From CBDCFV01 sp965261795 (GTDB lineage Bacteria > Chloroflexota > Dehalococcoidia > Lucifugimonadales > UBA3495), in assembly GCA_965261795.1 (NCBI GenBank), contig OZ253476.1, forward strand, positions 2,232,001 through 2,296,000: a stretch of 64,000 bases of DNA, in the 5' to 3' direction. Below, in pieces: positions 24,980-33,230 of the stretch; position 1 is the stretch's first letter; each line of letters begins with the position of its first letter. The translations under genes and the position numbers were made by a program. The notes below the pieces were generated by a model. It worked only from the letters and a program-made list of their open reading frames with translations, made no database searches and was not told the origin of the DNA.

Positions 24980-27598
24980 ATGGTGAACAGTCCATTGCGT
25001 AACACGCTGGCCGACCGCATCGCCGAATACCTGACCCGGTATTCGGGTTGGTTCATCCTTGGCGTTGTTACCATGACCGTCCTGCTCATCTTCCCGATAT
25101 TCTTCATGGCGCCCACGGAGCCCGCGTCCCAGGATCCAGGCGGGCCGGTGTTCGACCTAGCGGACATCGTACACGACAAGTTCCCTCCTCAGCTTCACAT
25201 AACCGGTTTCATTGCCGAGGACAATAGCGGAGACATATTGCGGCGGGCGCCGCTGTGGGATCTGTATCAGAGCGAGCAGAGACTGCGCAACTCGGACTTG
25301 GGAGAGTTTCTTTACTCGGGATACGACGCTCGAAACCGGAGGCCGGTTTTGGGCATTTACACTATCGCGGACGCGGTACAGGACTTCCTGGTATTGGACT
25401 TGGGGCCGCAGGCCAGCCTTGAGAACGCCACCGACCTGCAAGTAAAGGCGGTGGTGGCCCGCGTAATCGACAGCCCCTTGGGCTTGACGTTGCGTGAGTC
25501 GCTTTCCCAGGACGCCGCATTCGAAACCATGACAATCGATGGGGTACAGATACAGTCCTGGAAGGCGTCGGCTCTCTCTATTTTTGTAGCCTCGGATAAC
25601 TCCATGCTCGGCGGCGGGCCGTTGAGCTTCAACGTGACCGGCGAAGAGGATGCGCTGCGCAAGGAACGGTTCAACCGCCGGGTGTACGCCATCTTGCGCG
25701 GGGAGGAAGCCGATTACCGGCTTTGGGGCGTTGCCATCGATATCAACCTTGTTTCGGAGGAGCAAGGCAAAACGGCGATACCCTTCATCGCAGCAACGCT
25801 TGTGCTGGTGTTGATAGTGGTCGGGATTACCTTGCGATCGGTGCGAGTGGCGGGGCTGGCATTTATCGGCCTTGTCATTCTCTTGGTTTGGCTCAAAGGA
25901 CTGTCCAACCTGGTAGGACTCAAGTCGTCCCTGATCCTGGACCTTGTCGTACCGATTGCGATGGTCTCGCTGGGAGTTGACTTCCTCATTCACGCCGTTG
26001 CCCGCTACCGGGAAGAACGCCAACGGTTGGCCGTACCGCGGTTGGCGTTCCATGCTGGTCTAGGAGGGGTTCTTGGCGCCTTGACGCTGGCCATGCTTTC
26101 CGACGGGATCGCTTTCCTGGCGAACGTGACCTCCGGCATTGAAACTATCATCGGGTTTGGAGTAGCCGCGGGGATTGCGGTAGGTTCCAGCTACCTGATC
26201 ATGGGCATATTTCTGCCGTTGATCATTATGAGGCTCGATCAGCGGGACACTCGTGATGGAGTGGCGCCTGCAAGCGGCCCCCAAGACCATCCTGCAACCG
26301 CGGCTGCTCACTCGGCCCCTAGCGGGTCGTCATTTCCAAGGTCCGCGGTGGCCTCAGCGGTATTGACTACGGCCCGGATGCGCTTGGTGACTCTGCCGCT
26401 GATTGCGTTGGTCACTGCTGGGTCTACGTTCTTGGCGTTTCAGTTGGAGCCGATGCTGGATGTGAAAGACTTTTTAGACTCCGATTCCGACTTTGTCAAA
26501 GGGATAGATAAACTGTACCAGTACAGGGCGCCGTCGGTTGCCGGTGAACCTGCCATCATCTATATTCGTGGCGACCTGACCACTGCCGAGTCTTTATCCG
26601 CGATTCGAGAGTTGTTCGAACGGCTCGATGACGTGGAGCAATTGGGTCGACGCAAGGATGGGCAAGTCTCGCTCTACTCGACGACCTTGTTCGAGCTATT
26701 CTCCTGGACTATGCGGAGTGAATACGCCGTTTCCCAAGTCCAAGCTCAAACCGGCATTGCGCTTACCGATAGGGACAGCGACCAGGTCCCGGACAGCGCC
26801 GAACAGATACGGGCGGCATACGACTATATAGTGCAGTTCGGGATACCGGACGACACCGAAAGGCTGGCCTTCGAGCCGACCCAAGTGCGGGAGGTCCTTT
26901 ATCACGAGCCGGGTAGCGTCGCATCCCAGGAAATTGTCATCACCGTCGGTGTGTTGGGGGCCCGGGAGCAGGCCAACATTGCCTCTGCCCGACGGGCCTT
27001 GGAGGAGGCGCTGGAGCCTCTCAAGGACACCGAATCCATAGAATTCGTTGGCGTCACCGGCTCTCCCTTTACCAGGGAAGCGTCATTGACCGCCGCAACC
27101 CGGGCCTTGAACATCTCCCTTCCCGTGGCGGTGGCGGGCTGTTTTATCCTGTTGACCTTCTGGTCGCGTTCCATCCGCTACGCCCTGGTTACCGTAGTCC
27201 CTATCGCCGTGGTGGTGTCATGGCTCTATGCCTTTATGTACGTGGCCGGGTTCCACCTTAACTTCGTCACCGCAACCATCGCAGCAGTGTCGATCGGGGT
27301 GGGCATCGACTACTCCATCCACGTAACCCAACGGTTCCGCCAGGAATTGGCTCGGCAACCGTCTACTGAAGAGGCCCTGCGGGCCACTGCTGCAGGGACC
27401 GGCGTGGCTCTCATCGGGTCCGCCGCTTCCAGCGTTATCGGGTTCGCCGTAATAGGCTTTGCCCCAATGCCGCTCTTTTCAGCCTATGGGATCATTACAG
27501 CGGCGATGATACTCCTGGCGGCCATCGCTGCCCTCCTTGTCCTGCCGTCTCTGCTGCTCCTGGTGGCCGGCAAACCGGTTAGGGAGGCCGGCGTCTGA
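24980..27598 (+). CDS. MMPL/RND-type membrane transporter
   Basis: An 872-residue integral membrane protein of the RND/MMPL superfamily. It has the two-fold arrangement: one N-terminal helix, a large extracytoplasmic loop (about 55-255), five helices, a linker, then a repeat of the same (helix near 470, loop 490-700, five helices to the end). Motifs SLGVDFLIHAVARYREE and SIGVGIDYSIHVTQRFRQE carry the intramembrane Asp residues expected for proton coupling. It resembles hopanoid/lipid exporters. Cargo is unknown. No clear ribosome site precedes ATG 24980. Confidence 0.9.
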   Translation: MVNSPLRNTLADRIAEYLTRYSGWFILGVVTMTVLLIFPIFFMAPTEPASQDPGGPVFDLADIVHDKFPPQLHITGFIAEDNSGDILRRAPLWDLYQSEQRLRNSDLGEFLYSGYDARNRRPVLGIYTIADAVQDFLVLDLGPQASLENATDLQVKAVVARVIDSPLGLTLRESLSQDAAFETMTIDGVQIQSWKASALSIFVASDNSMLGGGPLSFNVTGEEDALRKERFNRRVYAILRGEEADYRLWGVAIDINLVSEEQGKTAIPFIAATLVLVLIVVGITLRSVRVAGLAFIGLVILLVWLKGLSNLVGLKSSLILDLVVPIAMVSLGVDFLIHAVARYREERQRLAVPRLAFHAGLGGVLGALTLAMLSDGIAFLANVTSGIETIIGFGVAAGIAVGSSYLIMGIFLPLIIMRLDQRDTRDGVAPASGPQDHPATAAAHSAPSGSSFPRSAVASAVLTTARMRLVTLPLIALVTAGSTFLAFQLEPMLDVKDFLDSDSDFVKGIDKLYQYRAPSVAGEPAIIYIRGDLTTAESLSAIRELFERLDDVEQLGRRKDGQVSLYSTTLFELFSWTMRSEYAVSQVQAQTGIALTDRDSDQVPDSAEQIRAAYDYIVQFGIPDDTERLAFEPTQVREVLYHEPGSVASQEIVITVGVLGAREQANIASARRALEEALEPLKDTESIEFVGVTGSPFTREASLTAATRALNISLPVAVAGCFILLTFWSRSIRYALVTVVPIAVVVSWLYAFMYVAGFHLNFVTATIAAVSIGVGIDYSIHVTQRFRQELARQPSTEEALRATAAGTGVALIGSAASSVIGFAVIGFAPMPLFSAYGIITAAMILLAAIAALLVLPSLLLLVAGKPVREAGV

Positions 27599-27707
27599 TC
27601 CCCATGAAGACCAGGCTTAGGACTCGGTTGATGTGCTTTTCCTCTCTTGGGATGCTCAATAAGCTCCTTCTCCTTGGGGAGGAGAGGGATGAGGAAAAAA
27701 TGCCCTA

Positions 27708-27763
27708 TGCTATAATATGGCGGCTTCCTGGCCGAGGGTTGGGCGGAGATTCGAGCCTCGGCC
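27708..27763 (+). promoter_or_regulatory. Extended -10 promoter and leader hairpin before the LLM oxidoreductase
   Basis: TGCTATAAT at 27708-27716 is a perfect extended -10 element, predicting a start near 27723. The short leader then contains GGCCGAGG (27730-27737) paired with CCTCGGCC (27756-27763). No good -35 is visible. There is no T run, so the hairpin is not a terminator. Confidence 0.55.
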
Positions 27764-27803
27764 GGGCGAAAAATTCCAGTGAAATTACAGGGAGTCTTGC
27801 GCC

Positions 27804-28946
27804 ATGATCAAGCGGTTTTCGGTGTTGTACGTGGGTCAGATAGACTTGGATAACACTGGTCTGGATGGGACTCCAGCCGACCAGCGCAGGTATCCCAACG
27901 ACCGGCTGGTCCAAGCGTATGACAACGCCGAGGCCCTGGCCAAGCACATGGACGAGCTCGGCTACTATTGCATGTGGACGGCGGAGCACCACTTTCAAAG
28001 AGAAGGTTATGAGTGCTTTCCCAACTTGGTCCTCCTCGGCGTGCACTTGGCGGGGCTGACCAAGCGGCTGAAGTTTGGTTCGGCGTTCAACATCGTTCCG
28101 ATGTGGCACCCCCTCCGCTTGGCCGAGGACTTTGCAATGGCGGACATAATGACCGGCGGGCGCCTGATCTTCGGTGTTGGCCGTGGTTACCACTCGCGGG
28201 AGGTGGAGACCTTCGGCTTCCCTGTTATCGATAACGACGCCAACAAAGAGTTGTTCGAAGAGCAGATGGAGGTAATCTTCAAGGCCTTCAATGAAGACTC
28301 GTTCAGCCATCACGGAAAGTACTACAACATTCCCCCTGACGTCCCATACAGGGGTTATCAGCTTGAGGACGTGACAATGGTGCCCCGCCCGGTGAACCTG
28401 CCGGTGGAAATCTGGCAGCCCATCGCCAGCGGCCGCACGCTGGAGTACATTGCCAGGAAGGGCATCAAGGGCATGGTGGCCCTCAGCGGACGTTTGCTGG
28501 TTGACCAGCTATTCCGGCAGTACCAAGGCATTGCCGCCGAGGCAGGCCGGGAACTTGCCTTGGGACAGCACATGGCCTTGGGGTTCGGGTACTACATCGC
28601 CAACACCCAGCAGGAGGCCATCGACGCCATAAGACCCTATCACGATGAGCGCTACAAGTGGTTCGCCCCATTCGGCTTCGTGCGGTACACCGATTCCGAA
28701 GGCCGTGCTTGGGGTACTCCCGGAGCGCCTTCCCGCGTGCCCACCATCGAAGAGGGCGTGGAGCAAAAGGTGTGGTACTGCGGCCCGTCAACCGGCTTCG
28801 TCGAGTTTCTGCGCGAAGTTGAGGAGCAATATCCGGGCTTGGAGGATGTAGTCCTCCAGTGGCCGGAAGGCATGCCTTGGCTGGAATTCCGAGACCAACT
28901 ATCTCTGTTCGCCAAAGAGGTGATGCCGTCGTTCACGGGGCGTTAA
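27804..28946 (+). CDS. LLM-class flavin-dependent oxidoreductase (luciferase-like)
   Basis: A 380-residue bacterial-luciferase-like TIM barrel using reduced flavin. Typical landmarks are the N-terminal AEALAKHMDELGYYCMWTAEHHF, the FGSAFNIVPMWHPLRLAEDF strand-helix, and MTGGRLIFGVGRGYHSREVE for flavin phosphate contacts. These enzymes oxygenate alkanes, sulfonates, terpenoids or aldehydes; which one cannot be told. A GGAGT site precedes ATG. Its own palindromic 3' region has been split by the MITE at 28975. Confidence 0.9.
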   Translation: MIKRFSVLYVGQIDLDNTGLDGTPADQRRYPNDRLVQAYDNAEALAKHMDELGYYCMWTAEHHFQREGYECFPNLVLLGVHLAGLTKRLKFGSAFNIVPMWHPLRLAEDFAMADIMTGGRLIFGVGRGYHSREVETFGFPVIDNDANKELFEEQMEVIFKAFNEDSFSHHGKYYNIPPDVPYRGYQLEDVTMVPRPVNLPVEIWQPIASGRTLEYIARKGIKGMVALSGRLLVDQLFRQYQGIAAEAGRELALGQHMALGFGYYIANTQQEAIDAIRPYHDERYKWFAPFGFVRYTDSEGRAWGTPGAPSRVPTIEEGVEQKVWYCGPSTGFVEFLREVEEQYPGLEDVVLQWPEGMPWLEFRDQLSLFAKEVMPSFTGR

Positions 28947-28974
28947 AAAGGCTCAAAAAATTCCCTCTCCCACG

Positions 28975-29189
28975 GCTGACAAGGGTATGTATTTCATTTG
29001 GGACTTTACGCAGTTGAACGTGAGACCGCATAGTAGGGTAGGCTTGCTCAAATACAAAACCGCTCCCAAATGCTCACTATCGGGCCCATTCCGTATCGGG
29101 CTCATTCCGTCATTCCGGCGTAGGCCGGAATCCAGGGGCGGTGGGGCCGGTTCGTAGCTATAATCTCAATTTTACATACCCCTGTCAGC
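28975..29189 (+). mobile_element. MITE-like element, copy 1 (215 bp)
   Basis: The ends are 17-bp inverted repeats with one mismatch: GCTGACAAGGGTATGTA at 28975-28991 and its complement at 29173-29189. Both sides carry the direct repeat TCTCCCACG (28966-28974 and 29190-29198), a 9-bp target duplication. There is no transposase inside. A second copy, inverted, lies at 58922-59136 with about three differences in 215 bases. Removing the element restores CCCTCTCCC-ACG-GGGAGAGGG, a perfect hairpin. Confidence 0.88.
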
Positions 29190-29246
29190 TCTCCCACGGG
29201 GAGAGGGTAAGGGTGAAGGCCGTTCTCCGCATGATGACCTTCTCCC

Positions 29247-29600
29247 CTATAGGGCTTCCTCCACCGGGGCGTCCTTTCCCAGCATCAGGCACGGCTCGCC
29301 CCACTGCTCATTGTTGGCTAGGTCCCACTCACTTTGGGAACCGGTGGATCTAAGGCGTATCCCGTCATCGCCGCCGTAGACCAACAGCACTACGCCCTCC
29401 CCAGAGTCTTCCGACAATGCTGCATAAGCTTGGCAAGGACCCGCTTGGCTCCAGCCCGTTACTTCGCACCACGTATCTTGCCCCGATGGAGCTGCCGTAA
29501 ATACGCGTGTGATGGCCTTGGGTTCCGAGAGCAGATCAAAGACCCTGTTCAGGTCCATTGGACTGTTTCCGGCGGCCTCAACCTCTACTTCAAACAACAT
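29247..29600 (-). CDS. Hypothetical small protein downstream of an SDR
   Basis: A 117-residue soluble, acidic protein starting MLFEVEVEAAGNSPMDLNRV; it is not recognised. It has alternating strands and a Gly/Asp-rich turn (LLVYGGDDGIRL). The frame is open further upstream, but only by overlapping the SDR gene in an unlikely sequence, so ATG 29600 is chosen. It lies 26 bp downstream of the SDR on the same strand and may be co-transcribed. Confidence 0.6.
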   Translation of the reverse strand: MLFEVEVEAAGNSPMDLNRVFDLLSEPKAITRVFTAAPSGQDTWCEVTGWSQAGPCQAYAALSEDSGEGVVLLVYGGDDGIRLRSTGSQSEWDLANNEQWGEPCLMLGKDAPVEEAL

Positions 29601-29626
29601 ATCAGGCCCAGTCTTCCAGTGTCCGT

Positions 29627-30373
29627 CTACTCGGCGGTTCTGCCGCCGTCGATAACCAACTCCGCGCCGGTGACGAAGGAGGACTCGTCGGAAGCCAGGT
29701 AAAGAGAGCCGTAGGCCACGTCTTCGGGTGTGCCTATGCGGCGCAGGGGTGTTCTGTTGATGCGGTCTTCGCGGTACCATCCGAGCAGCATGTTGGCCAC
29801 CATGGGCGTTTCGATGGTGCCGGGGTGAATGGAGTTGGCCCGTATGCTGTCGGGAGCGTATTGAATGGCGGTGGACTTAGTGAACAACCTGACCGCTCCC
29901 TTGGAACTGGTGTACGCTGCCGAGATAACGTCGCCGATGAGGCCGGCAACGGAGGAGATATTGATGATGGAGCCGCCGCCCGCCTTGCGCATCTCCGGGA
30001 TGGCGGCCTTGGTCCCCAGGAACACACCCTTGACGTTAATCTCCATCACTTGGTCCCACAACTCGCCGCTTATCTCCTCCACCCTTTCGCTGCGGAAGAT
30101 GCCGGCGTTGTTGATCAGTATGTCCAGCTTGCCAAACCTGTTCACTGTGGCGTCGATGGCCTGCTGCCACTCCGCCTCACTGGTCACGTCCAAGTGAACG
30201 AACAGGCACTCACCGCCGGCCTCGTTAATCTCAGCTGCGGTCTTGCGGCCCTCCTCATCCAGTATGTCGCCGATGACGACCTTGGCCCCCTCTTGGGTAA
30301 AGAGCTTGGCTTCCACCGCGCCCATTCCACGGGCGCCGCCGCTGATGAATGCAACCTTGTTCTCTAATCGCAT
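29627..30373 (-). CDS. SDR-family oxidoreductase, tandem paralogue B
   Basis: A 248-residue classical SDR resembling hydroxysteroid/cyclopentanol/glucose-1-dehydrogenase type enzymes. Motifs are GGARGMG, NNAG, IINISS, the Tyr of AAYTSSK and the C-terminal VTGAELVIDGGRTAE. It is a close paralogue of the gene immediately upstream (30410-31162); both start MRLENKVAFISGGARGMGAV. A GGAGG ribosome site precedes ATG. Two near-identical SDRs suggest recent duplication with shifted substrate preference: the loop NMLLGWYREDRINR differs from its twin. Confidence 0.92.
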   Translation of the reverse strand: MRLENKVAFISGGARGMGAVEAKLFTQEGAKVVIGDILDEEGRKTAAEINEAGGECLFVHLDVTSEAEWQQAIDATVNRFGKLDILINNAGIFRSERVEEISGELWDQVMEINVKGVFLGTKAAIPEMRKAGGGSIINISSVAGLIGDVISAAYTSSKGAVRLFTKSTAIQYAPDSIRANSIHPGTIETPMVANMLLGWYREDRINRTPLRRIGTPEDVAYGSLYLASDESSFVTGAELVIDGGRTAE

Positions 30374-30409
30374 GTCATGCCTCCATGCAGTAGGTAACGG
30401 CAGCCGCCG

Positions 30410-31162
30410 TTATTGGGCGGTTACGCCGCCGTCGATCACCAGTTCGCTGCCTGTGACGAAAGAAGACTCGTCGCTGGCCAAGTACAATACGCCGTAGGCT
30501 ACGTCTTCGGGCTGGCCGTACCTGCCCAAAGGAGCCCGGGCGATGGCCCGCTGCCGAGCGGCCTCATCCGCCAAAAGGTTGGGCGTGGTCATGGGCGTTT
30601 CGATGATGCCGGGATGCACCGAGTTGGCCCGGATGCCGTCCCCAGCATACTGGATTGCAGTCGCCTTGGTGAACAGCCGCACAGCGCCCTTGGAAGCTCT
30701 ATAAGCAGCCGAGCCGGGCCCTCCGACCAAGCCTGCCACGGAAGAGATGTTGATAATGGAGCCGCCGCCGGCTTTGCGCATCTCCGGGAGGGCGCACTTG
30801 GTGCCCAGAAACACGCCCTTTCCGTTGATTTCCAGCATCTCGTCCCATAGGGCCTCGCTGGTCTCCAGGACGCCCTCGGTGCGGAAGATGCCGGCGTTGT
30901 TGACCAGCACGTCCAGTTTGCCGAACCGCGCTACGGCCCCGGCTATGGCCTCCTGCCAACTGGACTCGCTGGTAACGTCCAAGTGAACGAAGAGGCACTC
31001 GCCGCCGGACTCCACGATCTCAGCCTCGGTGCGCCGCCCGTCTTCCTCCAGAATGTCGCCGATAACTACCTTTGCGCCCTCGCTGCTGAACAGCTTGGCT
31101 TCGACGGCGCCCATGCCTCTGGCCCCACCGCTGATGAACGCTACTTTATTCTCCAAACGCAT
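30410..31162 (-). CDS. SDR-family oxidoreductase, tandem paralogue A
   Basis: A 250-residue SDR, first of the tandem pair. It has GGARGMG, NNAGIF, IINISS and AYRASK motifs, and ends VTGSELVIDGGVTAQ. The substrate-loop region (NLLADEAARQRAIARAPLG) differs from its neighbour while the cofactor half is almost identical. It is divergently transcribed from the TlpA-like gene; the 142-bp spacer probably holds both promoters. Confidence 0.92.
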   Translation of the reverse strand: MRLENKVAFISGGARGMGAVEAKLFSSEGAKVVIGDILEEDGRRTEAEIVESGGECLFVHLDVTSESSWQEAIAGAVARFGKLDVLVNNAGIFRTEGVLETSEALWDEMLEINGKGVFLGTKCALPEMRKAGGGSIINISSVAGLVGGPGSAAYRASKGAVRLFTKATAIQYAGDGIRANSVHPGIIETPMTTPNLLADEAARQRAIARAPLGRYGQPEDVAYGVLYLASDESSFVTGSELVIDGGVTAQ

Positions 31163-31304
31163 TCCGTTGCCTCCCGCGTTGCAATGTGACGATTATACGG
31201 GCTAAGTCTGACCCGTCAAGGTCGCGCGAATGCGTCAGATTGCCGCCGCTATTGGTGACCTATAGAATGTTCCTGGAGCATTAACGCTATTTGTACGAGT
31301 TCTG

Positions 31305-31835
31305 ATGATACGGTGGTTTCACAGCAAAGCAAACTCCCGCCTCTCCTTGTGGGGATCTCTTCTGTGTGTGGCGCTGTTAACCATGTCTTGCGGATTGATA
31401 GAAAAGACTTGGTCTCAGACACTTGACTTCGAGGTTACACTCTTCGACGGCAGCCCCTTCCGATTGTCCGACGAGGCCGGTCAACGGGCGGTGGTGCTCA
31501 ACTTCTGGTTCCCGTCCTGTCCTCCCTGCCGGGCGGAGATGCCCGGTTTTCAGACGGCTTGGGAGCAGGTGCAGGGCGACGATATCCTGTTTCTCGGCTT
31601 GTTCGTGCCCCAAGGTTTCGACTCGGAGCAGGATGCCCGCGATTTTGTGGCGGAGTTGGAATTGACCTACGACTTCGCGACGGATGTCAGGGCGGAAATA
31701 GCCCGCGCTTACGAGATAATGTACTACCCTACCAGCATATTCATTGATAAGTCGGGCAAGATTTACCGGACTGACATAAGCACCCTGGACGCGGAAAAGC
31801 TGGGTAGCATCATCCGCGAGATGTCGCCGGGTTAG
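31305..31835 (+). CDS. TlpA/ResA-like thioredoxin-fold lipoprotein
   Basis: A 176-residue extracytoplasmic thiol-disulfide protein. The N-terminus has a hydrophobic helix ending in the lipobox LLTMSCG, so it is probably lipid-anchored. The active site is FWFPSCPPCRAEMP (CPPC), and the cis-Pro strand is MYYPTSIFIDKSGKI. These proteins reduce or oxidise exported disulfides, often in cytochrome or metalloprotein maturation. It is followed 50 bp later by a CopD-like membrane protein, with which it may act. Confidence 0.9.
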   Translation: MIRWFHSKANSRLSLWGSLLCVALLTMSCGLIEKTWSQTLDFEVTLFDGSPFRLSDEAGQRAVVLNFWFPSCPPCRAEMPGFQTAWEQVQGDDILFLGLFVPQGFDSEQDARDFVAELELTYDFATDVRAEIARAYEIMYYPTSIFIDKSGKIYRTDISTLDAEKLGSIIREMSPG

Positions 31836-31885
31836 GCTATGTTTGCGCCTTTGATACCTCGGCACCGCAAGCCAGTCCGGACTTT

Positions 31886-32368
31886 ATGAACGTCCTCGAC
31901 TGGATTCTGGTGGCTATTCGCTGGGCCCATGCTCTGGCCGCCGTCGCTTGGGTGGGCGGCAGTATATTTTACATAATGGTGCTGCGCCCGGCGTTCCGGC
32001 GTTCCAATGGCGACGCGGGGGCCAACCGGGCCATCGGCGAGGAGTTTCGCGGGCTGGTCAATACCGCGATAGCCGTATTGCTGTTGACGGGGGTTATCCT
32101 GTCGGTCAGCCGGCTCACCGACAGCGCGGTTACGGTCCCCTACGTGGCGGCGCTGGTGGTAAAGGTGTTGCTGGCCCTCTACATGTTCTACGTGGTGCGG
32201 TTCCTTCGTCCTGGGGTCTATCCTGGAGACGCTGAGTCCGGGACCGGCTGGGTTGCCAAGGTTCGCGTCCGGCTCACCGGGACCACTGCGTTGTTAATCT
32301 ACGGCGTGCTGATCATCGGGCTGTCGGACGTGCTTGACGCCTTGTTCGAGTGGGGCCTTTCCGGTTAA
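31886..32368 (+). CDS. CopD-like four-helix membrane protein
   Basis: A 160-residue inner-membrane protein with four hydrophobic helices and the family opening IRWAHALAAVAWVGGSIFY, whose His and Trp are conserved in CopD domains. CopD proteins relate to copper transport or heme-binding membrane modules. It sits between the TlpA-like lipoprotein and Trm112; the TlpA neighbour hints at a redox or metal role in the envelope. Confidence in the fold is good, in copper transport low. Confidence 0.82.
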   Translation: MNVLDWILVAIRWAHALAAVAWVGGSIFYIMVLRPAFRRSNGDAGANRAIGEEFRGLVNTAIAVLLLTGVILSVSRLTDSAVTVPYVAALVVKVLLALYMFYVVRFLRPGVYPGDAESGTGWVAKVRVRLTGTTALLIYGVLIIGLSDVLDALFEWGLSG

Positions 32369-32391
32369 GTTGAAGGTCTTATGGAGGCGGT

Positions 32392-32580
32392 TTGAAAAAG
32401 GAGCTAATGGAAATACTGGCCTGTCCCGTCTGCAAAAGCGAACTGGAACTGAGAGTGGAGGAAGAAGAAGGCGACGACGTGATCAGGGGCGGGTTAGCCT
32501 GCCATAAATGCGACGAAACCTACCCTATTGACGACTCCATACCGAACCTGTTGCCGCCGGAGATGCGGGTGCAGGGGTGA
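32392..32580 (+). CDS. Trm112 family zinc-ribbon protein
   Basis: A 62-residue Trm112p-like protein: MEILACPVCKSELEL gives one Cys-x2-Cys and LACHKCDETYPI the second. It ends IPNLLPPE, the family signature. In other organisms Trm112 activates methyltransferases; in bacteria its partner is usually unknown. The start is TTG 32392 with GGAGG just upstream. Confidence 0.92.
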   Translation: MKKELMEILACPVCKSELELRVEEEEGDDVIRGGLACHKCDETYPIDDSIPNLLPPEMRVQG

Positions 32581-32654
32581 ATGTGGGATACGGATGCCCC
32601 GGCTTCGGCATTAGCTTGGACCGGGGCATCCTCTGCTTTTGGGACACTGAGCGG

Positions 32655-33200
32655 CTACAGACTGTCGCCGATGAGGATACTGACTACTTTGGGGGCCAAT
32701 GCCTCGGCCCGCTGGCGTATCTGCTCCCTGGTCAGGTTCTCGATGGGATGCTCGGTGAAAATAGTGGGGTAATCAGGCGCGCCCCACATCTTGGCCATTC
32801 CCGCAGCCGTGGGGATGAACCGGTCGGTGCAAATGGTGGCCGAAGGGATGCCGGCGTTCTCTACGTGAATTCCGTCGTGCACACTGCACGCACTGCAGGA
32901 GCCTCAATCACCCACCCCTACAATGACCGCGTCGCAGTTCTCCGCCAACTCCTTTATGGCCTCAGTCACGGCAGGCCTTGAGGCGCTGGTCTTGCGATGC
33001 CATTGAACGTCGGAAATCTCGTACCGGGTGCGCAGCACCTCAATCAATTCCTCCAGCAGCACGTCGGCGTTGGGCTTGCAGTCGTCGATGATGCCCACCG
33101 TGGCGCCCGCCAAGGTCGGCAGGCGGGGCGCTCCGTCGAAGGGGGCGACTATCGCTTGAGTCGTGGGATTAACCAGCACGTATTCGTTGGTTTGGGTCAT
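32655..33200 (-). CDS. UGSC-family selenoprotein (in-frame UGA read as selenocysteine)
   Basis: Read as one frame of 181 residues this is a UGSC selenoprotein. The codon at 32906-32904 is TGA, giving ...VIVGVGD-U99-GSCSACSVHDG..., the family's defining U-G-S-C motif. The frame then stays open, with clearly protein-like sequence, to a TAG at 32655. ATG 33200 has a perfect AGGAGGT. Standard translation would split it into two pieces (32904-33200 and 32655-32882). The active site suggests a thiol/selenol redox or reductase-like reaction; the reaction is not known. It lies 30 bp downstream of its probable partner. SelA/B/C/D genes are not in the window. Confidence 0.88.
32884..32906 (-). promoter_or_regulatory. 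UGA codon and candidate bacterial SECIS hairpin
   Basis: Immediately 3' of the UGA, CTGCA-GTGCG-TGCAG (32898-32884) can form a stem-loop within the distance expected of a bacterial SECIS, which must lie inside the coding region just after UGA. An alternative pairing GTGC...GCAC overlaps it. The exact structure needs folding. Confidence 0.5.
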
Positions 33201-33230
33201 TTGGACCTCCTGTAACCGTTTGGCTGACGT

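Noticed and set aside
29141..29353. Small protein sharing its N-terminus with one at 58680-58970
   Set aside because: The shared residues are translation of the MITE end; the rest differs completely.
32904..32906. UGA as a frameshift or true stop ending a 98-residue protein
   Set aside because: The codon lies exactly at the conserved U-G-S-C site and the same frame continues with coherent coding sequence.
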